Notes: generated from the letters alone by a model not told the origin. A stretch of 64,000 nt of DNA from Doris montereyensis (GCA_037039925.1 JAXRKP010000358.1:183501-247500), one strand, 5' to 3'; positions 37,061 through 53,335 are shown, counted from the first letter of the stretch. Numbers and translations: made by a program.

Positions 37061-37724
37061 ATATTTTTATCGTGCTACCCCAACTTACATGTTCATACAA
37101 GGTGCATTGTAATTTAAAGATGGTTGAATTTGAATGGCATGGTATCCTGCATTAAAGGATTATTTACTCGTCACCTGCATTATCGTCGTTTTCTTCTCCG
37201 TCATCTTCCTTGTTAATATCCTATTCATTATTGAACGATCATTTGTTACTCTTCATATGCACTCTCATCGTTCCCACCTCTGTCATCTTCCTTATCAACA
37301 TCCTGTTACTCAGTAGGACCAATTATGCAAGCAATGAATTAGATTGATAAGCGAAGCGTAATGCTATCTCGTTAGAAGGAGTAAGTGGTGTTATAATTAT
37401 GTGAAGTCAATGCGATGTAACTGGAAAACACATTGTCTCTTCAAGGAATGCATGTCTAAAAATAACGATGACTTATCTTTTCAAAGCGAAAATGGGGTGA
37501 AAGGTCGGTAGAAATTTCTTTTATTTACTAACACATTCAACAGACTCATTTAGTATTGTTTTTTTAATAACCTACGCAGTGTCCGAGCATCAGACTTACA
37601 ATCTACTCTTGACATTGTGATGTTGCTAACATCCTCGGTAAAACAATCTAACATGCTATTGTTGAGGAGGAACTGAAAGTTACATAATGAAACTTATTTC
37701 TATTACACCAAAAGTTTGGTTTGG

Positions 37725-37830
37725 TTTAGTTGGAATTTACATCGTCCCCCATATACAGTGATCTCGGACTAAATCAGGAGAAAAAAGCAAGATAAAAGAT
37801 ATATTATGAAAATTTCATCAATCCACCTGT
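37725..37830 (-). repeat. Family A SINE-like copy
   Basis: Contains agttggaatttacatcgtcc, catatacagtgatctcgg, a shortened body with agcaagataaaag, and ends at ccacctg. A long (CT)n starts right after its 5' edge. Confidence 0.65.
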
Positions 37831-37833
37831 TTG

Positions 37834-37973
<140 letters not shown>

Positions 37974-38039
37974 TGTGTGTCTATCTCTGTCTATAACGTA
38001 GATAAAGACAAACAATGAGGCAAGGTATCGTTCACGCCT

Positions 38040-38390
38040 AATATTATTCATCTGAATGTATTGTTATCGCTCAAGGTCATTAATTATTTTTGTCAAGTAC
38101 AAGTACAAGTATATTATTATTTATAATCTGTTTCCACACTCCACTGCATGTTCTCAGAGACGAGAAGAAATCATTTGCCCATTCAACGACAACCTATGTT
38201 AGATATAGTCCCGGCAGCATACTGACGGCGTGATGGAGATTAAATAAAATTAATACGTTTGTTTGTCCCTTTATATAATAATATTCTATTTAAAGAAGAT
38301 TTCACTCCCTCCGATATGTATGAGAGTTTAAACGTTCTTTCAATGCTAGAGGTTTAAGTCAATCGATGTTGATTGAATTCAATCTGTATA

Positions 38391-38421
<31 letters not shown>

Positions 38422-39290
38422 ATTTTTTAAATGAAAAGATACCAAGCTTTTGTTTTTTCCACTTCCTTAAGCATTGTGCAGTGTTTTAATAAATCTATCT
38501 ATCTATCTATCTATATATATCCCTCTTTATATAATAGATACATGCGTCTTAGACTTGGGTGTTATGATAAAGGTGACAAAGTTGATTTGCATAATAGATA
38601 TAAAATGAAATATACGAGGTATATTAGTTCTGTAAAGTAATTTTTACACACCCGTAAAAGGAAAATACAAGAACCAACATGGAACGACTATGAACGATAT
38701 CTGGAAGAACACAGAACATAAAATTAGAACAATCAAAATATAGCAAAGATTTTCTAAAAAATTATAAACGACCAATAACTGTTTAACTCATAAAGACCCA
38801 TTTAGATTGTATATAATAACAACTAGATCAGGCTGTCAAACATACATACATATAGTCAGTCTCAAATTTCAATATCGAAAGTCAGCAGCATTTGTTTTAC
38901 CCCAGTATAGTAAAACTACTAAAAGCACAGAACTAAATTGCCAACAAAACTTAAACTAAGCAGTAGCTATGACAGCTTAAAAACACAATTAAACACATTA
39001 CAATAAAATAAAATTTTGATTTAAATCTAGAAATGAGAGATAGATAGATAGATAGATATATAGATAGATAGATAGATAGATGGATAGATAGATATTAGTT
39101 GGCCTTTCAGACCATGCCTAAATAGTAGCCCACATAATGTATTTATTGTACTTGAAAAAACACAAGTAGATCTAGATCTATGAAAATATCTCAGAGGCCA
39201 ATCACTGAGGAAAAATACCGTTTGTCATTGATACGATTGCAACGTTTGAAAAAGTAAATATCGTTTAAAATCTGATTGAAATAAACACGC
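38040..39290. other. AT-rich non-coding sequence
   Basis: No exon found. (GT)n/(AT)n at 38390-38420 and (GATA)n at about 39038-39092. Confidence 0.5.
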
Positions 39291-39347
39291 AAAGGAATAG
39301 TGAGGGAATTGTTTCGGTTAGGCTAAGTATTCATTATATTTTCAAAT

Positions 39348-39660
39348 GGGGATATGTCATATGATGTAAGATTGAAATTTCTTCCGACTCCCTTCACTAA
39401 AATACAGCAGCGAACGGGGGGATCTTATCCAATTCTATAAAATTGTTCATAACAAAGATAATATTGATTATAAATAATTTTTCAACTATTCTCATGTGAA
39501 TTTTACTCGGGGGGATAGATTTAAGATTTATATTACGGGAAGTTCTTCTGTGAGACATCATTTTTTCATTATACGAACATTCAAATTATGGATTAATTTA
39601 CTGTTCAAAACAAAAAATGCAAACAGTATTAATTCTTTAAAAATGCCATTGATATGGAGC
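39348..39660 (+). pseudogene. Dead LINE: C-terminal reverse-transcriptase fragment
   Basis: Reads GDMSYDVRLKFL at about 39348-39385, then after a one-base shift LPSLKYSSERGDLIQFYKI and VHNKDNIDYK. After a TAA come FFNYSHVNFTRGDRFKIY, SSVRHHFF, LWINL and ANSINSLK. The order S-Y-x-x-R-L, L-P-S-L-x-Y, R-G-D-L-I-x-x-Y-K, T-R-G, R-x-x-F-F, W-x-x-L, V/I-N-S-F/L-K is the typical end of the reverse-transcriptase region in non-LTR retrotransposons. The fragment is short, frameshifted and carries stops, so it is inactive. The clade is not determined. Confidence 0.8.
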
Positions 39661-40214
39661 TGCATAATTTAAAATATTTGTATGATGAACGAATGTGCAT
39701 TGTTCTTATTGATTACTATATGTTCATTCATTTTTAAAACTCACTGATTATTTTGAGATGTATGGGGTATTTAAAGGTCACATGACCTACATCGCCTCTG
39801 AAATGATATGATATGATATAAAAGAGAAACCATTTAGTTATAAAAGTCCTGGCGCCAGGGTCTAGAAAGTCACGCAGACGTTCCAGCATTATCTCATTTT
39901 TCTGACAGATAACAAATTGTGAAAGGCAGCTATTATTATAAAACATACCATGTGGTGTTGAACAATGTGACTATGTGAACGATAGTAAGTATCATGAAGA
40001 CCTAGGTGACAAAAAAAACAACAAAACCGCACACAACCCCCCCACTCACACACACAAACAACACCAACGACAAAAAATAAATAAAATAAAATTGTCAATT
40101 CCATTGATAACATATCATGCCCTCGTTATAACGCCCAAATCTCATGACAAAAATGAATTGAAACTGAAACCGTTTCCACAGAAGGAAGAAATACCTGCAA
40201 TTATAATGGCATTG

Positions 40215-40286
40215 CTGATAAACACACCATGGAATAGTAAGGGAATTATTTCGGTTAGGCTAAGTATTAATCATATTTTCAAATAA
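40215..40286 (+). repeat. Second copy of a short repeat also at 39280-39343
   Basis: Both copies read ggaatagtRagggaattRtt, then tcggttaggctaagtatt, then catattttcaaat. They are about 940 bp apart in direct orientation. The first copy immediately precedes the LINE fragment. Origin unknown. Confidence 0.7.
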
Positions 40287-40289
40287 ACA

Positions 40290-40639
40290 AAATCATCTTT
40301 TAAAGAAAAACCGTTTCATTCAAAACATGACCGTCTTCTCTACAAGTTGTCAATCGCCATTGTTTTTATCTTATCACAAGAAACTCCGTTAAGTTGGCAT
40401 TCTATGACGTCATGTATTCCGTGAACAGACAGGCAAAACATGAACAAGAAAGAACATAACATTATTATGAATGAATATCAAAAATACAAAGGAAATAAGC
40501 GATCAATAAATAACAGGAACATAAACAAACATATTTAAATAACAGATAAAGAGATGGATCAAATTTAAGCAAATACCAGATAAACACACCCTTACATAAC
40601 TTATAAACCGATGGAAGAAGAAGAAAAAAAGAAGATAAA

Positions 40640-40677
<38 letters not shown>

Positions 40678-41220
40678 AGATAATGAATAATTAAAAGAAC
40701 AAATAAAACGAAAAAGAATAAAGTCTTAATAAATAATCCAACATCTGAAGAAACTGAAACTCAAATGAACAACCATTTGAAAGCTTACCAAAGACAATAA
40801 TATGGATCTGTGCAAAGAGAGTACAAAGTTGTTTTGGGATGCATTGAAACATTGTTGATCAGTTGCACTATCATAAGTATCAGGCTGAATAATCATTATA
40901 ATCTAAATATATAGTATTATTTAATAAGAGCCCTCCACCCACCCCCCCCCAAAAAAAAAACAAGAATGAAAGGTTTTTAATAACGTATTCACTTGCAAGA
41001 AAAAATGTAATGTATCTTTTCTGTTCACGAGATTTTAGAAACAGTGAATGGAATTTTTCTTCTCTTTATCTTCGTTTGGTTGTTTTCTTTGTTTCTCGGA
41101 TTTATTTTTTTAAATTGTTTTTATTTTTCTGTTATTTTTGCTTCACAATATTTAGATGATATCGGCATTCGTGCCCTTCTTTTATCAGGGTGTGATGCGT
41201 AGATCTAGAAATACTGTTGA
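40290..41220. other. AT-rich non-coding sequence
   Basis: No exon found. (CA)n then (TA)n at about 40641-40677, and a C-run followed by an A-run at 40940-40962. Confidence 0.5.
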
Positions 41221-41224
41221 TTTT

Positions 41225-41565
41225 AATTTGATTTTATTGGATTTACCCACATCCACAACTAAGGTGATCTCGGGGTTATAGATAGGATTCTTTATTTTGC
41301 CCGGACTGCCCTGCCCTGTAAACAGCCAAGAGATCTTTAACATGCACAGAGCGTTGTGATTTGCACACAGCACCTCCTTTTTTATCGTCCGTCTCCAATG
41401 GTACTAGGTGCCGATCCACCTGCCTGGACCTGGACCAGGGAGGGGGAGAAATAGTTTTTACTCGGGGAAAAGCTAGATCATTTTTCAACCATCGCGGCTT
41501 GAACCCACGACCTTTCGGTGGAGAGGCTGACATCTTGCCTCTGGACTACCCCCTCCATCCCGTGC
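41225..41565 (-). repeat. Family B tRNA-derived SINE, best copy
   Basis: On the plus strand: ggatttacccacatccacaa, aaggtgatctcggggtt, attttgcccggactgccctg, aaacagccaagagatcttta, gtgccgatccacctgcctgg and cttgaacccacgacctttcg. Read on the minus strand it starts with a tRNA-like head (ggtagtccagaggcaagatg as A-box region, gtcgtgggttcaagccgcg as B-box region) and ends with the stem-loop tail shared with family A. Confidence 0.8.
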
Positions 41566-41734
41566 TGTTGAAACACTGGCTGTCTCATGGAGTGGACTTG
41601 CAAATATGTATATGTATGTATGTATGTATCTATGTATGCATGTATTATATGTATGTGTGTGTGCATGGAAACATGTATATAGAGCAGTCTATAGAGCATC
41701 ATAACTTTATAAGTCTAAGAAGATTACATGTCAT

Positions 41735-41825
41735 CGTAGAGGGATGGGAGAGATGCTGTACATGGGCTAGTTGCTTTGGGTGGCAATTTGCGAATCTGGG
41801 GTTCGAATTCTAGCACGGGAAATGC
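41735..41825 (+). repeat. tRNA-like SINE remnant
   Basis: Plus-strand tgggctagttgctttgggtg followed by a B-box-like ggggttcgaattctagca. It ends near an A-rich (AAAT)n stretch, as SINEs often do. Confidence 0.45.
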
Positions 41826-42039
41826 TAAAAATAAACAAATAAATAAATATTATTTTTAATCTGAATTTTCTCGCAAATCAGCCTAGTGTATTAACGTGGG
41901 CAATTTCCAGGCAGACGAAAAAAGAAATTCTGTCTAAACAACAAACATCCCTGTTACATCCTGCCTTATCTTGGATCAGTGCGTATGCATCGTTGTCAGT
42001 TTCTTTGTCCGTCCGTCTGTCTCTGAGTTGGTGTGCATT

Positions 42040-42066
42040 TTTCTCTCTGTCTGTCTGTCTCAACTG

Positions 42067-42132
<66 letters not shown>

Positions 42133-42275
42133 CAACTGCCCCGCCCCCCCTCTCTCTCCCCCTCTCTCTCTCTCTCTGCCTATGTCTGTCTGTCTCTCTC
42201 TGTGCCTATGTCTGTCTGTCTCTCTGTCTGCGTTTCTCTCTGTCTCGGTCTGTCTGTCTGTTTCTCCCTCCCCAC
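42040..42275. repeat. Compound (CT)n/(CTGT)n tract
   Basis: About 235 bp of pyrimidine-rich CT and CTGT repeats with a duplicated tgtctgtctcaactgcccc segment (42050 and 42124). All three plus frames are open only because of composition. Confidence 0.93.
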
Positions 42276-42639
42276 CCCATCCCACTTTCTTCACTTCACA
42301 GTTGTGATCAAAGACCGTATCGACAAAATGTCCCATGACTTAAAACTTAAGAGATAAAAAAAATAAGAAGAAAAAAGACCCACACAAAACCCCCAATACA
42401 AAACATAACAAAACAAAACATAATAATAGATAACATAGTCATCCGGTGACGCCGCGAAGCGAGTAGTCACCCGTACTATGAAATAAGAGAAGGAGAACCG
42501 TTCATTTAAACTGAAACAATCACACATAGATCTATAGCTAACAAAAAGAACAAATCAACCAATACATAGCCTAATCTAGTAAACAGCGGTCTTGCCGACC
42601 CAAACCACCCACAGAGATATTTCAATGTAGGTCATTGTA

Positions 42640-42690
42640 TACTACCCACATCCACCAGAAACGGTGATCTGTGGATTTCGACTGGCAACT
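42640..42690 (-). repeat. Tail fragment of family A/B SINE
   Basis: Reads actacccacatccaccagaa then acggtgatctgtgg, the shared tail only. The body is not present. Confidence 0.5.
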
Positions 42691-42826
42691 ATTGTTTCAA
42701 CGAATTTTGTTCTGACTTCTGAATGATCTTTGAGAACTTGGAGACAAGACCTCTGCAATTGTGTGTTCCATCACTAAAAACAAGAGAGCATTAGATCCGT
42801 GTCCAAATAGTAAAAATGACATCCAG

Positions 42827-42843
42827 CCCCCCCCCCCCCCCCC
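42827..42843 (+). repeat. Poly-C tract
   Basis: About 17 consecutive C on the plus strand, followed by AAC and an AT-rich (AAAT)n region to about 42960. Confidence 0.95.
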
Positions 42844-42959
42844 AACCTTCACATGAACACATGGATAAGTACGTAAAGAAATAATAAACAAATAAATAAA
42901 TAAATCTATAAACAAATAAATACATAAATGAAAAAATAAATAATGAAATAAATATAAAT

Positions 42960-46700
<3,741 letters not shown>

Positions 46701-46709
46701 GCAGTCGGA

Positions 46710-48545
46710 TAGCAAAGAGAGAAGTGTAGTTACATAAAGATATACACTGAAGTAACAGGAAAGGAGTGAGCAAAGAGAGAAGTGTAGTTACATAAAGATA
46801 TACATTGAAGTAACAGGAAAGGAGTGAGCAAAGAGAGAAGTGTAGTTACATAAAGATATACACTGAAGTAACAGGAAGAAGAGAGTAGTTACATAAAGAT
46901 ATACATTGAAGTAACAGGAAAGGAGTGAGCAAAGAGAGAAGTGTAGTTACATAAAGATATACATTGAAGTAACAGGAAAGGAGTGAGCAAAGAGAGAAGT
47001 GTAGTTACATAAAGATATACACTGAAGTAACAGGAAAGGAGTGAGCAAAGAGAGAAGTGTAGTTACATAAAGATATACATTGAAGTAACAGGAAAGGAGT
47101 GAGCAAAGAGAGAAGTGTAGTTACATAAAGATATACATTGAAGTAACAGGAAAGGAGTGAGCAAAGAGAGAAGTGTAGTTACATAAAGATATACACTGAA
47201 GTAACAGGAAAGGAGAGAAAGAGAAGTGTAGTTACATAAAGATATACATTGAAGTAACAGGAAAAGGAGTGAGCAAAGAGAGAAGTGTAGTTACATAGAG
47301 ATATACACTGAAGTAACAGGAAAGGAGTGAGTAACAGTTACATAAAGATATACACTGAAAGTAACAGGAAAGGAGTGAGCAAAGAGAGAAGTGTAGTTAC
47401 ATAGAGATATACATTGAAGTAACAGGAAAGAGGTGAGCAAAGAGGAAAAGTTTGGTTACATAGAGAAATACAGGAAGTAACAGGAAAGGGGTTAGCAAAG
47501 AGAGAAGTTTGGTAACATAGAGATATACACTGAAGTAACAGGAAATGGGATAGCAAAGAAAAAGTTTGGTTACATAGAGATATACACTGAAGTAACAGGA
47601 AAGGAGTGAGCAAAGAGAGAAGTGTGGTTACATGGAGAAATACACCGAAGTAACAGGAAAGGAGTGAGCAAAGAGAGAAGTTTGGTAACACAGAGAAATT
47701 TTGAGGAGTGATAGAGAAATGGGATGACAGGAAAGCAAAGAGAAAGTTTGGTTACAAAAAGAAATACACTGAAGTAACAGGAAAGGGATACGAAAGAGAG
47801 AATATAGTTACATAGAGAAATGAAGTAACAGGAAAGGGGTTAGCAAAGAAAGAAGTGAGTTGCATAGAGAAATACACTGAAGTAACAGGAAAGGGTAGCA
47901 AAGAGAGAAGTGTAGTTACATAGAGAAATACACCAAAGTAACAGGAAAGGATGAACAAACAGAGAAATACACAGGAAAAGTGAACAGAGAGAAGTAACAG
48001 GAAAGAAGTGAACAAAGTGAGACAAAAGAGAAGTTTGGTAACACAGAGAAATTTGAAGTAACAGGAAAGGAGTGAACAAAGAGAGAAATAGAGAAATACA
48101 CCGAAGTAACAGGAAAGGAGTGAGCAAAGAGAGAAGGAGAGAGAAATACACTGAAGTAACAGTTTTGAACAAAGAGAGAAGTTTGGTTACATAGAGAAAT
48201 ACACCGAAGTAACAGGAAAGGAGTGAGCAAAGAGAGAAGTTTGGTTACATAGAGAAATACACTGAAGTAACAGGAAAGGAGTTAAGCAACAGAAAGGAGT
48301 AGGAAAGGAGCAAAGAGAGTAGTTACATAGAGAAATACACCAAAGTAACAGGAAAGGAGTGAACAAAGAGAGAAGTGTAGTTACATAGAGAAATACACCG
48401 AAGTAACAGGAAAGGAGTGAACAAGAGAGAAGTGTAGTTACATAGAGAAATACAGGAAGTAACAGGAAAGGTAGTTAGCAAAAAGAGAAGGGTGGTAAGG
48501 GTGTAACATTGAGAAATACATTGAAGTAACAGGAAATGGGTGAGC
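46710..48545 (+). repeat. 58-bp minisatellite array
   Basis: About 31 units: gagcaaagagagaagtgtag, ttacataaagatatacactg, aagtaacaggaaaggagt. The left third is nearly perfect (46710-47330). To the right the units diverge (agtttggttacatagagaaa), with truncations and junctions of partial units between 47940 and 48310. Open frames on the minus strand (rich in Phe, Leu, Ser and Tyr) follow from the repeat. Confidence 0.95.
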
Positions 48546-48990
48546 ATTTGCGACTAAAAATCCTATATATTATGACTCTTGCTAAAAAAAATAAAAAACA
48601 ACCCCAGAAACTATTTGAAATAAAAACAGCTCCTACTTAAACTTAGCATTTTAAAAGGTTGATTCTAGGATTCTTTTTTTTCCAATTCGAAATGATGGGC
48701 TGCTTCCTGTTTTCAAAGATATAAAATATGATTTTTCGTATAAAATGTGTGACTGACCATCTATTCAATATAATGCTCTATCATGTTGAAACCATGATCC
48801 TGCAAAATTGCTCCCTCAAGACAAATACGTGTACAGTAATGGCCTATGACTCTGAGCCTCTGACGGAGGTCACAACAACACACAAAACACATCAATCATG
48901 TACAAGAATAAATGAAATGCATGTATCGTAACAGCCGACCTCGTATTAACTCGACACGAGATACTGTTCTCCTTTTTAACTCTTATAACA
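48546..48990. other. Spacer between arrays
   Basis: AT-rich, no gene or repeat recognised. Confidence 0.5.
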
Positions 48991-48991
48991 T

Positions 48992-49097
48992 AGTAGTTAG
49001 TAGTTAGTATTAGTATTAATATTAGTATTAGTATTAGTAGTAGTAGTATCCTTATTAGTAGTAGTAGTAGCAGTAGTAGTTGTAGTAATAGTAGTAA

Positions 49098-49181
<84 letters not shown>

Positions 49182-49309
49182 TGGTAGTAGTTGTAGTAGT
49201 AGTAGTAGCAGCAGTAGCAGTAAACAGTAGTAGTATTAGTAGTAGTTGTAGTGGTACAGTAGTAGTAGAAGTTGTAGTAGTCGTAGTGGTAGTAGTAGTA
49301 GTAGTAGCG

Positions 49310-49369
<60 letters not shown>

Positions 49370-49425
49370 ATAATAATAGTAGTAGTAGTAGTAGTAATAG
49401 TACTAGTAGTAGTAGTAGTAGTAGC

Positions 49426-49463
<38 letters not shown>

Positions 49464-49476
49464 CTAGTAGTATGAT
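48992..49476 (+). repeat. (AGT)n trinucleotide tract
   Basis: Nearly 480 bp of AGT with point variants (AAT, GGT, CGT, CAG). No stop in some frames, giving poly-Val, poly-Ser, poly-Thr and poly-Leu translations that are not genes. Confidence 0.97.
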
Positions 49477-49847
49477 AATCATTTCACCAAGTTCGCAGCA
49501 TAGACTGATTAGAGGCTACTTTGAAGACACAGGGGTGGGGGGAGAGAAATTGCGTAGCAGAAAATGGGTTCGCCACACCGTTGAGATAAACACGATGGAT
49601 AGAGGGCAAGGGACACAGTTTTGCCACGCGTTCTCCTGACAAGTAAACACACCGTTGGAACCAGAGAAAAACAAACCCCAAAAGAACAAGTGTATATAAT
49701 ATAATATAATGACTTGTGTGGCCGAAGGAGAGACATACATCCAACCATAACGTGGAACTAAGATTAAACGCAGGAGCACTACCGTATCTAATACAAGATA
49801 TGACTGAAATTTCGTGTGTTGTTTTTCACTGTGCCTAATGCGAAAAA

Positions 49848-50958
49848 TGACTTCAAATTGATGTGTTGTTTTCCCCTGTACTTAATTATAGAAATGACTT
49901 CAAATTGATGTGTTGTTTTCCCCTGTACTTAATTATAGAAATGACTTCAAATTCAGGTCTTGTTTTCCCCTGTACTACTTATAGAAATGACTTCAAATTG
50001 ATGTGTTGTTTTCCCATGTACTTAATTATAGAAATGACTTCAAATTGATGTGTTGTTTTCCCCTGTACTTAATTATAGAAATGACTTCAAATTGATGTGT
50101 TGTTTCCTCTGTACTTAATTATAGAAATGAGTTCAAATTCAGGTCTTGTTTTCCCCTGTACTTAATTATAGAAATGACTTCAAATTGATGTGTTGTTTTC
50201 CCCTGTAATTAATTATAGAAATGACTTCAAATTGATGTGTTGATTTCCCATGTACTTAATTATAAAAATGACTTCAAATTGATGTGTTGTTTTCCCCTGT
50301 ACTTAATTATAGAAATGACTTCAAATTGATGTGTTGTTTTCCCCTGTACTTAATTATAGAAATGACTTCAAATTCAGGTCTTGTTTTCCCCTGTACTACT
50401 TATAGAAATGACTTCAAATTGATGTGTTGTTTTCCCATGTACTTAATTATAGAAATGACTTCAAATTGATGTGTTGTTTTTCCCTGTACTTAATTATAGA
50501 AATGACTTCAAATTCAGGTCTTGTTTTCCCTGTACTTAATTATAGAAATGACTTCAAATTGATGTCTTGTTTTCCCCTGTAATTAATTATAGAAATGACT
50601 TCAAATTGATGTGTTGTTTTCCCATGTACTTAATTATAGAAATGACTTCAAATTGATGTGTTGTTTTCCCCTGTACTTAATTATAGAAATGACTTCAAAT
50701 TGATGTGTTGATTTCCCATGTACTTAATTATAGAAATGACTTCAAATTGATGTGTTGTTTTCCCATGTACTTAACTATAGAAATGACTTCAAATGCAGGT
50801 CTTGTTTTCCCCTTGTACTTATTTATAGAAATGACTTTAAATTGATGTCTTGTTTTCCCATGTACTTAATTATAGAAATTACTTCAAATTCAGGTCTTGT
50901 TTTCCCCTGTAACTTAATTATAGAAATGACTTCAAATTGATGTGTTGTTTTCCCATGT
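49848..50958 (+). repeat. 47-bp satellite-like array with higher-order period
   Basis: About 24 units made of attgatgtgttgttttcccc, tgtacttaattatagaaatg, acttcaa. Two unit types occur: one starting attgatgtgt and one starting attcaggtct. A block beginning at 49860 recurs almost base for base 421 bp later (from 50281), including a shortened unit with tgtactacttatag. That is a higher-order repeat of about nine units. Confidence 0.95.
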
Positions 50959-51640
50959 TTGTGTTACAGGTATCACAAGCCCATTCAAATCATGTTTGTG
51001 TTACAGGTATTCCATAACCAAATCATGGCTAAGTTACAGGTATCACAATGACTAACCAAATCATGGCCACGTTACAGGTATTAGCCCATAACCAAATCAT
51101 GGCCACGTTAGGTATCAAAATGACATAACCAAATTGATTACAGGTATGTTTTCCAAATCATGTTTGTGTTACAGGTAAATGACATAACCAAATCATGGCT
51201 AAGTTGTTTAGCCCATAACCAAATCATTAATTATAGAAATGCCCATAACCAAATCATGTTTGTGTTGATTTCCCATAACCAAATCTTAATTATAGTATCA
51301 AATGCCCATAACCAAATTGCCACGTTACAGTTTTCAAAATAGCCCATAACCAAATCATGGCTAAGTTACAGGTATAAAAATGACCGAATCATGATGCAGG
51401 TCTTGTTTAACCAAATCTTGCCACTTACATTTATAAAATAGCCCTTAACCAAATCATGGCTAAGTTGTATTTTAACCAAATCATGGCCACGTTACAATTA
51501 TCAAAATAGCCCATAACCAAATCATAGCTAAGTTCAGGTCTTGCCCATAACCGAATCATGGCCAATTACAGAAATGACTAACCAAATTGATGGCTGTTGT
51601 TTTCCCAAATTTGTGTTACAGGTATCACAACAGCTCATAA
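50959..51640 (+). repeat. Mixing zone of the 47-bp and 41-bp repeats
   Basis: Pieces of the neighbouring arrays alternate within single units. Examples are aattatagaaatgcccataa at about 51230, gttgatttcccataaccaaa at about 51264 and ttaattatagtatcaaatgc at about 51286. Unit lengths are irregular, unlike the arrays on either side. Confidence 0.85.
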
Positions 51641-53335
51641 CCAAATCATGTTTACGTTACAGGCATCACAATAGCCCATAACCAAATCATGGCTAAGTTA
51701 CAGGTATCACAATAGCCCATAACCAAATCATGGCTATGTTACAGGTATCAAAATAGCCCATAACCGAATCATGTTTATGTTACAGGTATCAAAATAGCTC
51801 ATAACCAAATCATGTTTACGTTACAGGCATCACAATAGCCCATAACCAAATCATGGCTACGTTACAGGTATCACAATAGCCCATAACCAAATCATGGTTA
51901 CGTTACAGGTATCAAAATAGCCCATAAGCAAATCATGGCTACGTTACAGGTATCAAAATAGCCCATAACCGAATCATGGCTACGTTACAGGTATCAAAAT
52001 AGCCCATAACCAAATCATGGCTACGTTACAGGTATCAAAATAGCCCATAACCGAATCATGGCCACGTTACAGGTATCAAAATAGCCCATAACCAAATCAT
52101 GGCTAAGTTACAGGTATCACAATAGCCCATAACCAAATCATGTTTACGTTACAGGTATCACAATAGCTCATAACCAAATCATGTTTACGTTACAGGCATC
52201 ACAATAGCCCATAACCAAATCATGGCTACGTTACAGGTATCACAATAGCCCATAACCAAATCATGTTTACGTTACAGGTATCAAAATAGCTCATAACCAA
52301 ATCATGTTTACGTATCACAATAGCCCATAACCAAATCAGCCCAATAACCCAAATCATGTTTACGTTACAGGTATCAAAATAGCCCATAACCAAATCATGT
52401 TTACGTTACAGGTATCACAATAGCCCATAACCAAATCATGGCTACGTTACAGGTATCACAATAGCCCATAACCAAATCATGGCTACGTTACAGGTATCAA
52501 AATAGCCCATAAGCGAATCATGGCCACGTTACAGGTATCACAATAGCCCATAACCAAATCATGGCTACGTTACAGGTTTCAAAATAGCCCATAACCAAAT
52601 CATGTTTACGTTACAGGTATCAAAATAGCCAATAACCAAATCATGGCCACGTTGCATGTATCAAAATAGCCCACAACCAAATCATGTTTACGTTACAGGT
52701 TTCACAATAGCCCATAACCAAATCATGTTTACGTTACAGGTATCACAATAGCCAATAACCAAATCATGTTTACGTTGCAGGTATCACAATAGCCCAAATC
52801 ATGTTTACGCTAAATCATGTTTGTGTTACAGGTATCACAATAGCCCAAACCAAATCATGTTTGTGTTACAGGTATCACAATAGCCCACAACCAAATCATG
52901 TTTGTGTTACAGGTATCACAATAGCCCGTAACCAAATCATGGTTATGTTACAGGTATCACAATAGCCTATAACCAAATCTTGGGTACGTTACAGGTATTA
53001 CAATAGCCCATAACCTCCTGACCAGGACGTTAGTCTGACGCATGTTTTTACTCCAAAGATAGTGCTTGTACCTATTTACACCTGGGTAGAGTGGGGAAAT
53101 GCGTGTTAAGTGCCTTTCCCAAGGAACACAAAGTCGGACCTGGCTTTGATATAACTCGAACTCGAGACCGCATGATTCAAGTCCTGCATCCTAACCGCTC
53201 GGCCACCAGCGCCATATATCACAATAGTCCATAACCAAATCATGGCTACGTTACAGGTATCACAATTACTCATAACCAAATCATGGCCACGTTACAGGTA
53301 TCACAATAGCCAATAACCAAAGCATGCTCATGTTA
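51641..53335 (+). repeat. 41-bp satellite-like array
   Basis: About 35 units of cccataaccaaatcatggct, acgttacaggtatcacaata, g. The variable part reads catggctacg, catgtttacg, catggccacg or catgtttgtg. It is interrupted by a family C SINE at 53012-53213 and ends near 53335. Confidence 0.95.
53012..53213 (-). repeat. Family C SINE inserted in the 41-bp array
   Basis: The minus strand reads a tRNA-like head (ggccgagcggttaggatgca) with a decayed B box (cgagttcgagttat), then the family C body (cacctgggtagag on the plus strand) ending at the cctcctgaccagg region. The tail beyond that is missing. Array units continue on both sides. Confidence 0.85.

Noticed and set aside
48997..49639. Poly-Val, poly-Thr and poly-Leu open frames of about 150 residues
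   Set aside because: Translations of the (AGT)n tract.
51641..53335. CRISPR-like direct repeats
   Set aside because: The units are contiguous with no unique spacers, and the context is animal DNA. It is an ordinary tandem array.
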